Shown here one piece after another: positions 1-10,800 of a stretch of DNA of 64,000 nucleotides (positions are counted from its first letter, which is position 1; the number at the start of each line of letters is the position of its first letter). The stretch covers positions 5,597,060-5,661,059 of the forward strand of contig NC_084805.1 of assembly GCF_963583255.1 (NCBI RefSeq). Direction: 5' to 3'. Below the pieces are notes generated by a model, which saw nothing but the letters and a program-made list of their open reading frames with translations, had not been told where the DNA came from and searched no databases. The stretch is from Pyrus communis. Lineage: Eukaryota; Streptophyta; Magnoliopsida; Rosales; Rosaceae. The position numbers were made by a program, and so were the translations under genes.

Positions 1-494
1 CTGTTAAACTACTTAGGATGTTGAGTGTTAAATGGAGATCATGAACTAGAAAGGCCTGTAAATTTTACATTATTGCTTGTAAAAACTGATTAGATTCAAA
101 TGAACATGATCTCATTTAAAGCCAGAGTAGCGCAGTAAGACAGATCCAAATGACAAACTCCACAGATATATTCAATTAGTTCCAAATGTCAATTAATATT
201 GGGTTAAATAGGCCATACCCAAAGCCACTGTCCCTTCTTATTTTTTTGCTAACCAAGCATCACCCAATTCGACTTATCGAACACTAATTCTCAAGAAAAA
301 TAACATACCTGAAAATTGCTTCACCAGAAACTCAATGGAAGAAAACCTAACACCAACACATAATTAAGAGTCAGTTGAAAGATACTGAAAAGAAACCCAA
401 ACCCAAAATCCAATAGAGGTATTGTGCGAAAGAGGATCTGGCATGAGGGTCCTTGTTAGCAGTCAGAGCTTAGAGAGAGAGAGAGTCGGTCGTA
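1..494. other. Left-edge flank, no coding region seen
   Basis: I see no protein-like reading frame here. On the minus strand a plausible splice donor (CAG followed by GTATGTTA, about 302-311) could end a non-coding first exon of a gene lying off the left edge, because purine-rich leader-like sequence (GA repeats at 472-484) lies on its upstream side. This is weak: a single donor-like site proves little. The gypsy element at 500 is inserted just beyond it. Confidence 0.3.
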
Positions 495-499
495 GCTCA

Positions 500-782
500 T
501 GTTAGCACCAAACCCTAGCAAGGCTCAAACCTAAACCTGCTTGCAAGGTCAGAAAGGGCGGGAGAAGTCGAAGAGAACTCTGAACAGAATTGGTTTTGTA
601 AATTGTATATATGCCTTACTCAAAGAAACACAAATGGTTATATAGTAACCCAGTACAACAGAAAACCTGTAAACAAACTCCCTTACAACTACAAATAGGA
701 AAATGACCCCCAAATCTATCTCACTTATTACATTTTGGTCCCTTCTTAGTAATTGTGATCGAAGACATTCCAGATCATAACA
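500..782 (-). repeat. 3' LTR of the gypsy element
   Basis: 283 bp, TGTTAGCACC at the left and CATAACA at the right on the plus strand. The matching copy at 5352-5634 has the same length and, on reading them side by side, the same bases. Being on the polypurine-tract side makes it the 3' LTR of a minus-strand element. Confidence 0.95.
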
Positions 783-798
783 ATGCCTTCCCCTTCAG
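783..798 (-). promoter_or_regulatory. Polypurine tract of the gypsy element
   Basis: Read on the minus strand, GAAGGGGAAGGCAT abuts the 3' LTR. A purine run at this position primes plus-strand DNA synthesis in LTR retrotransposons. Confidence 0.8.
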
Positions 799-817
799 AA
801 CAACCTTGTCCTCAAGG

Positions 818-2680
818 TTAAACTACAAAATCTGGAAATCGTTTCTGGAACTCATCAAAGTCTTCCCATGTGGCATCTGCAGCTTCCTTACCCTGCCAAT
901 GCACTAGGAGTTGAACTCCAGCCACACTTCCCTTTTTATACATCCTTCTCGACAGAATTGTTGCAGGTATGTCCTGAACCAAGCCATCCTCAGACACCAA
1001 AGGCAGTTCAATCTGAGGAATAGCATTGTCTCCAACCTGTTTTTTGAGACAGCTCACATGAAACACAGGATGGATTTTGGACCCCTCAGGAAGTTTCAAC
1101 TTGTATGCCACAACACCAACCTTCTCAATAACTGCATAAGGACCATAGAACCGTGGTTGTAATTTATGATAACTATGATTCACCAATGAGTGTAGTTGAT
1201 AGGGCACCAACTTCAAATAGACCATATCTCCAACATTAAAGTGTCTCTCAGTCCTTTTCTTATCTGCCTGCACTTTCATGCGATTTTGAGCTAGCTGCAA
1301 ATTAGTCTTTAACACTGCCAGCAACCCATCTCTTTCGATCATGCATTGTTCCACAGAAGCGACTTTGGTAGAACCAACCTCATGTGGGGCAATGTAAGGT
1401 GGGGGAAAACCATACACCACTTCAAATGGAGTATACTTGGAAGAAGTATGGTATGCAATATTAAAACACCATTCTACCCATGGCAACCATTGAACCCATT
1501 TCCTCGGCTGTCCTCCCACAAAGCACCTTAAGTAGGTCTCCAAACATCGATTCATTACCTCTATCTGCCCATCAGTTTGCGGATGATATCCAGAACTCAT
1601 GCAAAGTTTGGAACCTTGGAGTCTAAAGAGTTCCTTCCAAAAAGCACTTACAAACACTCGATCTCTATCACTCACAATGGAGTTAGGCATACCATGCAAT
1701 CGGAAAACATGTTCTATGAATAGTTGAGCAACTATATAAGCATTGTAAGGATGAGCAAGTGCAATAAAGTGGCTGTACTTTGAAAGCTTGTCCACAATCA
1801 CCATGATAACTGATTTTCCCTTGCAGTTAGGCAATCCAACTATAAAATCGATGCTAATATCAGACCACACCCTTTGTGGCAGAGGTAAGGGTTGAAGCAA
1901 TCCAGGGGGTGCAATGGTTTCAAACTTGTTTTGTTGACATATGATACATTCAGCAATGAACTTCCTTATATCCCCTTTCATTCCCTGCCAATAAAACCCC
2001 TTCTTAATTCGTTGATAAGTTTTAGCTACCCCTTGATGACCTGCTGCTGGTGTACAATGATGCTCCTCCATGAGTTTGATTCTCCACTGAGACGTTGGAC
2101 TAATTACTACCCTCTTCTTGTAGCATAAAAATCCATTATCAATAAAATATTTAGCTAAAGCAGGATTGGTGGTGCCTTTAAGTTTGTACTCAGTCACCTC
2201 CTTAATTTTGTCCATAATCCAAGTATCACTCTCATTATACCTTCTCAAGTCATCCATCCATCCAAAATACGGATAAGATATGGCAGTTAATTCCATATTG
2301 TCCCCTTCAACAATGTCCCGATGGTCTGGAATTCGGGATAAAGAATCTGCCACAGTATTTTCCTTCCCACTTCGATACTGAATTTCATAATCAAACCCGA
2401 GAAGCTTAGCCACCCATTTTTGTTGGAACTGAGTGTTAGTTCGCTGCCCCAAGAAATACTTCAAACTGCTATGGTCAGTTTTGATAACAAAGTGTCTCCC
2501 CTGCAAATAATTCTGCCATTTGCGTATGGCATGAACTATGGCAATAAGCTCCCTCTCATAAGTCGATAACGCCTGGTTTCTAGGCCCCAGTGCTTGACTG
2601 AAAAATGCAATAGGCCTGTGATTTTGTTGCAAGACAGCACCTATACCATTTCCCGAAGCATCACACTCAACTACAAATGT
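818..2680 (-). CDS. RNase H-integrase-chromodomain (last part of broken gypsy polyprotein)
   Basis: The frame opens at the RNase H start (FVVECDASG, near 2680). It runs through RNase H (RPIAFFSQ, KTDHSSLKYF), an HHCC zinc-binding integrase N-terminus (His-His in EEHHCT, CIIC), the DDE integrase core (SIDFIVGLP, VSDRDRVF, then the Glu in GQIEVMNR), the GPY-type region (FYGPYAVIEKVG) and a C-terminal chromodomain with the aromatic residues in LLVHWQGKEAADATWED. Chromodomains are thought to steer integration towards marked chromatin. There is no ATG at the frame start, in line with this being the tail of a polyprotein. The core residues are all visible, so this part looks functional. Confidence 0.9.
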   Translation of the reverse strand, partial: TFVVECDASGNGIGAVLQQNHRPIAFFSQALGPRNQALSTYERELIAIVHAIRKWQNYLQGRHFVIKTDHSSLKYFLGQRTNTQFQQKWVAKLLGFDYEIQYRSGKENTVADSLSRIPDHRDIVEGDNMELTAISYPYFGWMDDLRRYNESDTWIMDKIKEVTEYKLKGTTNPALAKYFIDNGFLCYKKRVVISPTSQWRIKLMEEHHCTPAAGHQGVAKTYQRIKKGFYWQGMKGDIRKFIAECIICQQNKFETIAPPGLLQPLPLPQRVWSDISIDFIVGLPNCKGKSVIMVIVDKLSKYSHFIALAHPYNAYIVAQLFIEHVFRLHGMPNSIVSDRDRVFVSAFWKELFRLQGSKLCMSSGYHPQTDGQIEVMNRCLETYLRCFVGGQPRKWVQWLPWVEWCFNIAYHTSSKYTPFEVVYGFPPPYIAPHEVGSTKVASVEQCMIERDGLLAVLKTNLQLAQNRMKVQADKKRTERHFNVGDMVYLKLVPYQLHSLVNHSYHKLQPRFYGPYAVIEKVGVVAYKLKLPEGSKIHPVFHVSCLKKQVGDNAIPQIELPLVSEDGLVQDIPATILSRRMYKKGSVAGVQLLVHWQGKEAADATWEDFDEFQKRFPDFVV

Positions 2681-3060
2681 TTAAGAAAATCAGGAAGTGC
2701 TAAGACCTGTGGTGAAGACATAATGTTCTTGAGCTGTCCAAAAGCTTCACTAGCTGACTCATTCCAAGCAAATCCTTCTTTCTTGGTCAAATTGTACAAA
2801 GGTTGACAGACCTTCCCATATCCAGGAATAAATTTGCGATAATAGCCAGTAAGCCCCAAAAATCCCCTTAACTCCTTGACATTTCTGGGTTGAGGCCACT
2901 GCTGAATGGCTTTGAGCTTTGAGGGATCTGCAGCCACCCCATCCTGAGACACTATATGGCCCAGATACTCAACACTGCTTTGACCAAAAGAGCACTTAGA
3001 TTTTTTGAGGTAGAGCTGATTTCTGTGAAGCACAGTTAGTACTTCCTTCAATGAACCAAG
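2671..3060 (-). CDS. C-terminal reverse transcriptase segment, frameshifted
   Basis: About 130 codons in a different frame from the upstream piece. It shows the reverse transcriptase thumb and connection region: [42 protein letters not shown], all typical of gypsy elements. The join to the upstream frame lies near 3050 and the join to the downstream frame near 2680; each fits the loss of one base in a short T run of the coding strand. It is not a separate gene but a slice of the same polyprotein. Confidence 0.88.
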   Translation of the reverse strand, partial: LGSLKEVLTVLHRNQLYLKKSKCSFGQSSVEYLGHIVSQDGVAADPSKLKAIQQWPQPRNVKELRGFLGLTGYYRKFIPGYGKVCQPLYNLTKKEGFAWNESASEAFGQLKNIMSSPQVLALPDFLKHL

Positions 3061-5315
3061 TGGTGCTGCCAAGAGGTGCTATAGATGAGTATATCATCAA
3101 AGAAGACAAGCACAAACTTCCTGAGGAATGGTTTAAACAGATCATTCATCACATTTTGAAATGTGGCAGGGGCATTAGTGAGCCCAAAAGGCATCACCAA
3201 GAACTCATTGTGACCTTCGTGGGTTCTAAATGCTGTCTTGCCCACATCCTCAGGTTTCATCAGAATTTGATGATATCCCGATCGCAAGTCTAGCTTAGAA
3301 AAATACTTGGAACCATGTAATTCATCCAACAAGTCATCAATAAGGGGAATTGGATACTTATCTTTAATTGTAAGTGCATTCAATTCCCTATAGTCAATGC
3401 ACATTCTCCATGTGCCCTCCTTCTTCTTGACTAAAAGTACAGGGAAAGAAAAGGGGCTATGGCTAGCCCTGATAAATCCTGCATCCAGAAGCTCCTGCAC
3501 AGCCTTCTCAATTTCTGTTTTTTGAAGAGGTCCATAGTGATAAGGTCGCAAGTTGGGTGGTTTAGCACCCGGAGCTAAAGGAATATAGTGATCCAGTGAC
3601 CTGGATGGTGGCAGTTTAGTGGGTAACTCAAAAATATCCTCAAATTCGTCCAACAATGCTTGTAATTCCTGCAACTGTGAAGGGTTGAGAGTACTAGTCC
3701 CCAACTGAGTAGTGTCCAGAGAATAAAGACATAAACCCAGATTAGAACTGTTAAGTTCCTTATCAACGTTATGCAATGGAAGTTCCTGGATGAATGGAAC
3801 TGTTGGAGGACTATGAAACAACTTAAACTTCTGAGCCCCCTTCGAAAATTCCATGGTTAAAAGTTGGAAATCCCACAGAACTGGACTCACAGAAGACAGC
3901 CATTGTACACCGAGCACTGCATCACATCCTCCCAATAGCAAAGCATAAAGGTCCACTGCACACTGGTAACCCCCCAACGACAGAGGCATATCCCTACAAC
4001 ACCCTGACCCTTGTACCTTGCCTCCATCTGCAATCATAACTTCGAAGGGCCGTGTAGATTGAACTGGAAATCCCCATTGTTTCAAAAGCTTGGAATCCAC
4101 AAAATTGTGAGTACTCCCAGAATCCAAAAGAATCTTGACAGAATGGCCTTGCAACAGACCCTCAACCTTCATTGTTTGCAGTGTTTGGCTCGCAGTGGTA
4201 CCATAAAAAGCGCATTCACTAAGTGCCATGTGATACAACTCCGAATTCTCTGGCATCTCCTCAGTAAGACACTCATCAACACCATCCAATAGATCTAACA
4301 TAAGAAGTTGCTTTAATCCACATTTATGCCCCCGTGTCCACTTATCGGAACAAAACCAACACTCTCCTCGCTCTCTCTTCCTTTGAACTTCCTCAAGGGA
4401 TAATCGCTTAACTGGCAGATTACTAGGGCGTGAGGCCACTGGAGGAGGAGTAGGGGCAGAGACCAACTGATGTTTCAACACAGGAGAAGGTTTAACCTGA
4501 CTACTCTTAAACTCAGTAAATTTCGCATCCAGTTGGACTGCGATGGCAATTGCATCATGGACAGTAGCAGGTTTAAGCAATTTAACATCGAACCTCAGCT
4601 CTTTTTTTAAACCACCCAGGAAACAACTCTTAAGCAACACAGGACTAATATCAGAAGTACGCGTAGCCAAACGCCTAAATTCAGATATGTAATCCTTCAA
4701 AGTACCTGTATGGCGCAGCTTAAAAAGTGTCTCCGTTGTGTCCTCAAATTCTAGTGGTCCAAATTCTAAGCACAAAGCATGAGTGAACTCCTCCCAGGTT
4801 GGTGTAGTACGCAAACAATCGCGCCACTTAAACCACTGCAACACGTCACCATCGAAATGGAAGGAAGCAATAAGCACTCGAGAATCAGATGGAGTGTTGT
4901 AGTAAGAAAAGAATTGCTCGGCTTTGTAGATCCAAGCAAGCGGATCATCTCCATCGACAAAGCGAGGAAACTCAATGCGCTGGGTCCAGGGAGGCCGCGG
5001 CGGATGATCACCGCCAAAACGATTCGGACTCGGAGGTCGTAGATCAGATGCAGAGGCACGAGGATCAGAACAATCAGGAGCCATAAGCATAGGAGAACCA
5101 CTACTGCCCGGACGAAAGTGCAGCTCACGACGGAATTGCTCGAAATAGATCTGCAATTTAGTGTCGAGAGTAGCAGCGACCGCATTGTCAATTAAGGAAG
5201 GAAGAGAAACCATGGAAGCATCGACAGAAGCTTTGAGCGACGCCATGGAATTCTCGAGCTCAGCAACTCGGCCGTCCATCACAGAGATACGATTGGTGGT
5301 AATAGCACGGGGCAT
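3048..5315 (-). CDS. gag-protease-reverse transcriptase (first part of broken gypsy polyprotein)
   Basis: The first good ATG is at 5315 (protein begins MPRAIT); the open frame reaches further upstream but only into the LTR. In order it shows a coiled-coil-like N-terminal stretch, a retrotransposon gag domain (around [12 protein letters not shown] and the leucine-rich region after it), a zinc-knuckle-like [14 protein letters not shown], a pepsin-type protease with [11 protein letters not shown], and a reverse transcriptase with [25 protein letters not shown] and the catalytic FFDDILIY. The frame stops at 3048, shortly after the FFDD motif, because of a frameshift; the rest of the protein continues in another frame at 2671-3060. 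Gag packages the RNA, the protease cuts the polyprotein and the transcriptase copies the RNA. Confidence 0.9.
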   Translation of the reverse strand: MPRAITTNRISVMDGRVAELENSMASLKASVDASMVSLPSLIDNAVAATLDTKLQIYFEQFRRELHFRPGSSGSPMLMAPDCSDPRASASDLRPPSPNRFGGDHPPRPPWTQRIEFPRFVDGDDPLAWIYKAEQFFSYYNTPSDSRVLIASFHFDGDVLQWFKWRDCLRTTPTWEEFTHALCLEFGPLEFEDTTETLFKLRHTGTLKDYISEFRRLATRTSDISPVLLKSCFLGGLKKELRFDVKLLKPATVHDAIAIAVQLDAKFTEFKSSQVKPSPVLKHQLVSAPTPPPVASRPSNLPVKRLSLEEVQRKRERGECWFCSDKWTRGHKCGLKQLLMLDLLDGVDECLTEEMPENSELYHMALSECAFYGTTASQTLQTMKVEGLLQGHSVKILLDSGSTHNFVDSKLLKQWGFPVQSTRPFEVMIADGGKVQGSGCCRDMPLSLGGYQCAVDLYALLLGGCDAVLGVQWLSSVSPVLWDFQLLTMEFSKGAQKFKLFHSPPTVPFIQELPLHNVDKELNSSNLGLCLYSLDTTQLGTSTLNPSQLQELQALLDEFEDIFELPTKLPPSRSLDHYIPLAPGAKPPNLRPYHYGPLQKTEIEKAVQELLDAGFIRASHSPFSFPVLLVKKKEGTWRMCIDYRELNALTIKDKYPIPLIDDLLDELHGSKYFSKLDLRSGYHQILMKPEDVGKTAFRTHEGHNEFLVMPFGLTNAPATFQNVMNDLFKPFLRKFVLVFFDDILIYSTSWQHHLVH

Positions 5316-5336
5316 GCGCGGAAGGGAACCAGGATC

Positions 5337-5350
5337 AAAGGCTGATACCA
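5337..5350 (-). promoter_or_regulatory. Primer-binding site, initiator tRNA-Met type
   Basis: On the minus strand the element reads TGGTATCAGC immediately inside the 5' LTR, with a one-base spacer. TGGTATCA is the complement of the 3' end of plant initiator tRNA-Met and is the standard minus-strand primer site of many gypsy and copia elements. Confidence 0.85.
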
Positions 5351-5351
5351 A

Positions 5352-5634
5352 TGTTAGCACCAAACCCTAGCAAGGCTCAAACCTAAACCTGCTTGCAAGG
5401 TCAGAAAGGGCGGGAGAAGTCGAAGAGAACTCTGAACAGAATTGGTTTTGTAAATTGTATATATGCCTTACTCAAAGAAACACAAATGGTTATATAGTAA
5501 CCCAGTACAACAGAAAACCTGTAAACAAACTCCCTTACAACTACAAATAGGAAAATGACCCCCAAATCTATCTCACTTATTACATTTTGGTCCCTTCTTA
5601 GTAATTGTGATCGAAGACATTCCAGATCATAACA
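5352..5634 (-). repeat. 5' LTR of the gypsy element
   Basis: The second 283-bp LTR. Transcription of the element should start here and run leftwards. The primer-binding site lies one base inside its inner edge. It is followed on the right by GCTCA, the second copy of the target duplication. Confidence 0.95.
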
Positions 5635-5729
5635 GCTCAGAGAGAGAAACAAAAGGCACACCTAATCGTAGTGCGAGCGACTTAATCGATTTGGGGGTTA
5701 GGAATTAGGTCCGGGTTGGGAACTCAAGA

Positions 5730-5870
5730 GAACAAAAATTGAATTGATTTGGAGTGGAGCGACCGAAGAGCAAGTAACTAGGGAACAAAAATTAAATCGA
5801 TTTGGAGTGTGAGCGACCAAAGAGCAGAGAACAAAAATTAAATCGATTTGGAGTGTGAGCGAATGAAGAG
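5730..5870. repeat. Three tandem ~46-53 bp repeats
   Basis: Units start at 5730, 5783 and 5829, each beginning GAACAAAAATT and containing GATTTGGAGTG followed by GAGCGAC or a near match. The unit lengths are 53, 46 and about 42 bp. They lie just outside the gypsy insertion. No coding frame is supported. Confidence 0.75.
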
Positions 5871-6308
5871 GGGATTGTTAATTACGATGTGTTTGAGAGA
5901 GAAGAGAGAGAACAGTGAACAAAAAGGTTTTCAGTTGACGGATAAACGTGAAATCTTTTTCATTTTGAAACAAGAGGGAGTTAATACTAATCTTTTTTTT
6001 TTTTTTTTTTTTTTTGTTGAACTTCTAACGACAAAAAAGAAATCGTCTGCAATTATTTTATCATGTAACGTCTGAATTTTCGTTAAGATTGACATTATAA
6101 ATTAGTTCTGGCGTGAGTGTTCAGTCAATAAATTAAAATATTCATCGGAAGATAGCTTTTGTGCCGATATAATTTTTCTTTATCAGCTTAGAATTTGTCG
6201 GCAAAATAATATTTTCTAGTAGTATTCATTATTTTTCTTTATACATGCAAAATAATAATGATTATTGATTAGATTCTTTTAATGTCAAAATAATAATTAT
6301 TAAGTTTT
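5871..6308. other. Non-coding DNA between two LTR elements
   Basis: AT-rich sequence with a 23-base T run at about 5993-6015. No gene or recognisable repeat seen. Confidence 0.5.
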
Positions 6309-6664
6309 TGTTGTAAAATCGATGTTGTGTGCAGTGGAATAAATAAAACAAGACACAAAATTTATGAGGTTCTTCTACAGTCAGTGTGACTGTAGTACGT
6401 CCTCGGAGCAGCAGTGGTGCTTCCTTATAATTTAGAATAATAAGAGTACAAAATAACTCTCTCTATTATCCCCTCTCATCTTCCTCTCTCTTCTCTCTTC
6501 CTCTTCTTCTCTTTTTCTTCTCTTCCTTTTCTGTGAGCCTCATTCGTTTAGAAGCAAAGAGAACACTATTCACTTTACAAATTTTCCACAAATGAATAGT
6601 GAAAATACTGTGCATAAATAGTAATAGACTATTCATGTGGGCCATCCACATATTATTCACAACA
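6309..6664 (-). repeat. 3' LTR of the copia derivative
   Basis: 356 bp, TG...CA. It contains a pyrimidine-rich stretch (about 6458-6530). Assigned as the 3' LTR because the integrase remnant and the probable primer site show the element runs on the minus strand. Confidence 0.9.
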
Positions 6665-8072
6665 CTCCCCCTTGGATGGTCACAAGTCTTCGATTGACTC
6701 GTTAAAATCTTGATCTGTTTTGGATGCTCCCCCTGATGAGTATCTCCCTTTGATTTCAAATCATTTAGGCTAATCGTTGATCCTTCGGCTTCAGTCTCTT
6801 AGCAAGAAGAGTTGCCAAAAGAGGTGCTTTACTTGTTGTTAACTTTCCACAGGCTTGTTCTTGAATCCAAAGGTCTGAATTTACTCATTTTATCTGGAGC
6901 TGAATTTGATTTAAGGGTGGTGGACCCTTGATCTTGAATCGGACTTGTGATTTTTTCAAGGATTGTCTAGGCTTGATCTTGAATGAAATTGGACCATGAG
7001 GAGCTTCATGTGACAAGTGATCTTAGGCTTTGTCGGAGATGAACTGGCACGTGTTTTGTTGTGCTTGTCTCCACATGTTTTAATGTATCATTTTCACTTG
7101 CCTTATCTGTTCCCCTTGCAGAAGTGGTATTTACCCTATGCAGGTTTGACATCTTCTCTTGTAGTATTTTTCCTATGATGCAGGAGTAGAATGCAAACCT
7201 TACATATGAATGGTCCTTCACTTCTTGGTGACTCATCCATGCGTGGTAGCTTCAGTGTAAAAAGCCAACAACGGGCCAATTATTTTGACTAAACCCTTTG
7301 CGATGTTGATAACTTAAGACCCAGCTTCATCAACAGTTGAAGATGAGTACTCAAGAGCAATTTTACGTAAGCAATCAAGAAAAGTTCTAGGCAATCGGTT
7401 CCTTACCGAAAGTTTGAGTGAAGGTTCTGACATATTGCTTTCTTTATCCTTGTCTTTGCAAGTAAGAACAAGGACAAAGGAAATGATAGAGAGATTGCAT
7501 GATATGAGATGCTCTTGCTCTCGTCCTTGATAATATGAGATAATCTTGCTCTAGTGTAACTGGTTTGAATAGGTATTCTAGGAGAGGAAGAAAACTGGGT
7601 ATTTCGAGATGCTTTGTTGAATATGCATTCTCGGAGATGAGGAAGAGATAGGTATTCTTGCAAGTTTGCCTTGTTTTGGAGAACGAAGGTCGACATATAT
7701 ATAGATTTTTCAATAGCAAGTAGTGGTGATGTGCCTTTACTCTTGTCAGCAATTGTAGTGTAATTAGAACAGTAAGATTTACGCGTTTTCAACTTTGTCA
7801 GAGATCATTGACAAAGTTGTACTAGATATCCGAAAAAGCTGAGATTGCGTCTGAAAAATGCCAACGAACTTTCTTCAGGAAAATCTGGCTTTTGAAATTC
7901 GGAGAGCGGTGCCTCTTCGATCTCTGAACAAGTGGCTATATTACCTCTTCTTTTATAGAGACATCAATTGTGTTCAAGAGTATGCTCAGAAAGTTGTTGC
8001 CTGTAGAAATTTTCCCCTTCTTGCACTTCTGAGATTTTATTTGACCTCATTTTTCCTTCATCATTTCTGAAA

Positions 8073-8690
8073 ATGGCTTGCCCATGTAACATTTGCATAG
8101 ATTTAAGTCTTAGGAGTGATATAGACGAACAACATCAGGATAATATACGGCGCCCGTCCTTCTTATCTTCTAATAGTCCTCTTACGGTTGGGGACTCTGT
8201 GATGAAGAATAACATAACCGCTACTGTGGTAGCTAGGAATCTTCTCACTCCAAAGGATAACAGAATCCTTTCAAAACGGTATGATGAGTTGGCCGTTCAA
8301 GACTCATTGGCTCTCAGTGTTCAATGTGCAGGCTCTGTATCCAATATCAGCCAACGCCTACTTGCTCGAACTCACCAAGTTGAATCATTAATGGCTGAGG
8401 TGGCAAGTCTTAAACAAGATATCAGAGAACTCAAGCACGAGAATAGAGTGTTACATGTGCTTGCAAATAATTACTTGACGAGCATAAAAAAAAAGTTTGA
8501 CCAGCTTCAAGAATCTGAAAGTCAAATTCAAAATGATCACCAAAGATTCGTGGCTAGATTCTAAAGACAACTGATGCCTTTCCCTTCTGGTGTTTTGCTA
8601 AGTACTGAGGTGCCACATGATCAATCTCCAGTGCCTCCCCCTTATGGGGTACTGCCAAGTACTGAGGCTTCACATGAGCAACCTTTGTGA
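8073..8690 (+). pseudogene. Coiled-coil ORF inside the copia derivative, with an in-frame stop
   Basis: An ATG at 8073 opens 163 codons to a TAA at 8562-8564. The same frame then stays open for another 41 codons to a TGA at 8688-8690, so the intact form was probably about 205 aa. The N-terminus has CPCNICIDLS, a cysteine-rich start. Residues of roughly 85-155 form a likely coiled coil (VESLMAEVASLKQDIRELK, QLQESESQI). The part after the stop has two imperfect copies of a Pro/Ser-rich unit (FPSGVLLSTEVP and YGVLPSTEAS). It lies antisense to the element. I recall similar ORFs repeated in rosaceous genomes but cannot name a family or function. It may be a captured host gene piece. Confidence 0.65.
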
Positions 8691-9444
8691 AGGTTCCCTC
8701 CTGTTTCTTTGTTTTAACTCATGTGTATGTAATTTCTCGGAGATATTAACAGATAAGCTTTATTTCATTCAATGTATTGTGCCAAATATAATAAAGCATA
8801 TACTTCACTAAGATGTGGTACTTTTGGACCAAATATCAATTTATCTTTACCCTCACGAAGATAAATGATCATTCTTAGTGTCGACATCCTTTGAGTATTC
8901 AACTCATAATCTTTAATCCATATGATTCTTTAATATCATAAACATCATGGATAAGATTCTTGTTGGCATATTGTTCGATCTGCAGTTCGAGATAATATTT
9001 CTCTCAACATTTTATAATCTTTCTAGACTCTTCAGGAGTCCCAATTTACTATCATCAACTCTTGCAAGAGATTTTAATATGTTGCAACAATATCATAATG
9101 ATAGTACTCACTAAGAAAATTTATACCATCCATTGGTATTGAGTACATATTTTATGCTTTACCCTTCCAGGGCTTACTTCAGGCAATTTGAATCCTTCAG
9201 GAATTTTCTACACTTCATGACATATTTTTCTTTGGAATTTATACAGAGCAATTTGCTTCTATGTATATTTGAGGGATTTACTTATGGTGATATAATGTAG
9301 GCGACTCACAACCCTTCATATATAATTCTCCATTCATATGAACTCCTTTACAATCTTGTGTCATATCATGTGAGTGTATTTCACGGTATTACAAATGCCC
9401 ACAAGTAACCTTATGGGTTCAACATCTTTTGGCTATTTGTATTG

Positions 9445-9448
<4 letters not shown>

Positions 9449-9527
<79 letters not shown>
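9449..9527. repeat. (CA)n-(TA)n compound microsatellite
   Basis: Alternating CA, interrupted once by TA near 9480, then alternating TA to about 9527. Reading frames across it (poly-Thr/His or poly-Tyr/Ile) are artefacts. Confidence 0.9.
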
Positions 9528-10380
9528 GTCCATTTTTCCACGTTCTTACAAGATTGTAATGGAATTGCCTTTCTCCATTTTTGGCAAATAATATTTTCTT
9601 TCGTCAACGAACAAAAGAACGTGACTCAATATCAACACAGCTCATTGATGAATTTAGTAACTACTTATAAAAACCAAAATTACCATTGGTTATCATCAAT
9701 TTGTGATCCCATATTCTCATGGGCATGTACATGCATAAATTTTTTTTATTATTATTTTTTATTTCTTTTGGATATCCATTGCCTCTTCAAGGGCATTACA
9801 TTGTCTTTTACAGGACAATCATACTTTAGAGAATGTGGATCATAACCTCCTCTGGAGCGTTATAAAGCTTGTATTGTAATCTCCACTTCCGGGAGTTGAG
9901 TCATTGAAACCTATATGTCTATCATGCTTCATGCATGAGACATCAACATGCGGCGACTGTCATACTTCTGGCATGCAATAGTTATGCTTCGGGAATGCAA
10001 TAGTTCAGTAATGCCATATTCTTTTTCTTTCAAATAACTAAATCTTTTGATTCTGAAGGTCTGCCACGCTTCAGGCGTGCAACAGATGAATCATTTGCTG
10101 CCTCACTATATTGTCCAAAGAGGACATCAATTCTTATAGTCACACTCTCAGCAAGTATATGTGATTTCATCACTTTCGTTGCATCATTAAATGCATCTGG
10201 CATTTGATATGTATATCATTGCATCATTCAATTATTCTTACTTCGTTTTTATATTGATTGCTTCATGAATCAAAATAAGACAAATTCTATTTGTTCTTCT
10301 GGAACGGTCTTTTCTCATCATTCTTCTGGAATGATATTTGCTTATCGTTCTTCTAGAACGAAGTTATTTTCTCCCCCTAA

Positions 10381-10800
10381 CGGTGGGAAAACTGTCTTAT
10401 TAAAATCATAGTCTACAAGCCGCGTGGTAAACATATCCCCAGTCAAAGGTTCCAAATGTTGAATGGTGAATCAAATTCAACATAAATTCCCAGTTTGTGT
10501 TGATGCCTCATTTTAATATATTGTGGCAATGCAATAGGCACATAGATAACACGACCAAAAACTCATAAATGTGTAATGTTTGGCTTGTGCCCAAACACGA
10601 GTTGTACTGAAAAGTATTGATGGTTGGCAACAGGTCTCAACCGAATTAATATTGCATCATGTAAAATGACATGTCCCCATGTAGAAACTTGGCAATTTCA
10701 TTTTCATGAGCAGAGCGTGAGTAAACAATTTCATCCGCTTAATAAATACTTCTGCTAAACCATTTTGAGTATGGATATAAGGAACTTCTGGTCCTTATTT
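10381..10800 (-). pseudogene. Copia integrase remnant
   Basis: Read on the minus strand with several stops and frame changes, it gives HTQNGLAEVFIKRMK (the region after the integrase catalytic Glu), then LLMKMKLP, and at the far end LEPLTGDMFTTRLVDYDF and KTVFPPLGG. These match the conserved C-terminal integrase segment of plant copia elements. No protein could be made. It fixes the family and the direction of the surrounding element. Confidence 0.75.

Larger units (their letters stand above)
500..5634 (-). mobile_element. Ty3/gypsy chromovirus LTR retrotransposon, very young
   Basis: A complete minus-strand element of 5135 bp. It has two 283-bp LTRs that I could not tell apart by eye, both starting TG and ending CA, and a 5-bp target duplication GCTCA at 495-499 and 5635-5639. 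A primer-binding site for initiator methionine tRNA and a polypurine tract sit at the expected places. The order gag, protease, reverse transcriptase, RNase H, integrase, C-terminal chromodomain is that of chromoviruses. The small size and short LTRs resemble the Reina clade, which is inference. Two single-base frameshifts break the polyprotein, so as assembled it could move only with help from other copies. Confidence 0.95.

Noticed and set aside
500..782. Use of the first in-frame codon at 5363 as the gypsy gag start
   Set aside because: That codon is TTG and lies in the LTR. The first ATG in frame (5315) lies after the primer-binding site, where translation is expected to begin.
2671..3060. 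Programmed ribosomal frameshifting in the gypsy element
   Set aside because: Most chromoviruses of this kind use one long frame. The shifts fall within reverse transcriptase and at the RNase H border rather than between gag and pol, so they look like damage or assembly error.
9374..9845. Proteins of 61-138 aa across the CA/TA microsatellite
   Set aside because: The frames exist only because the dinucleotide repeat has no stops. They encode Thr/His, Val/Cys or Tyr/Ile runs with no protein-like flanks.
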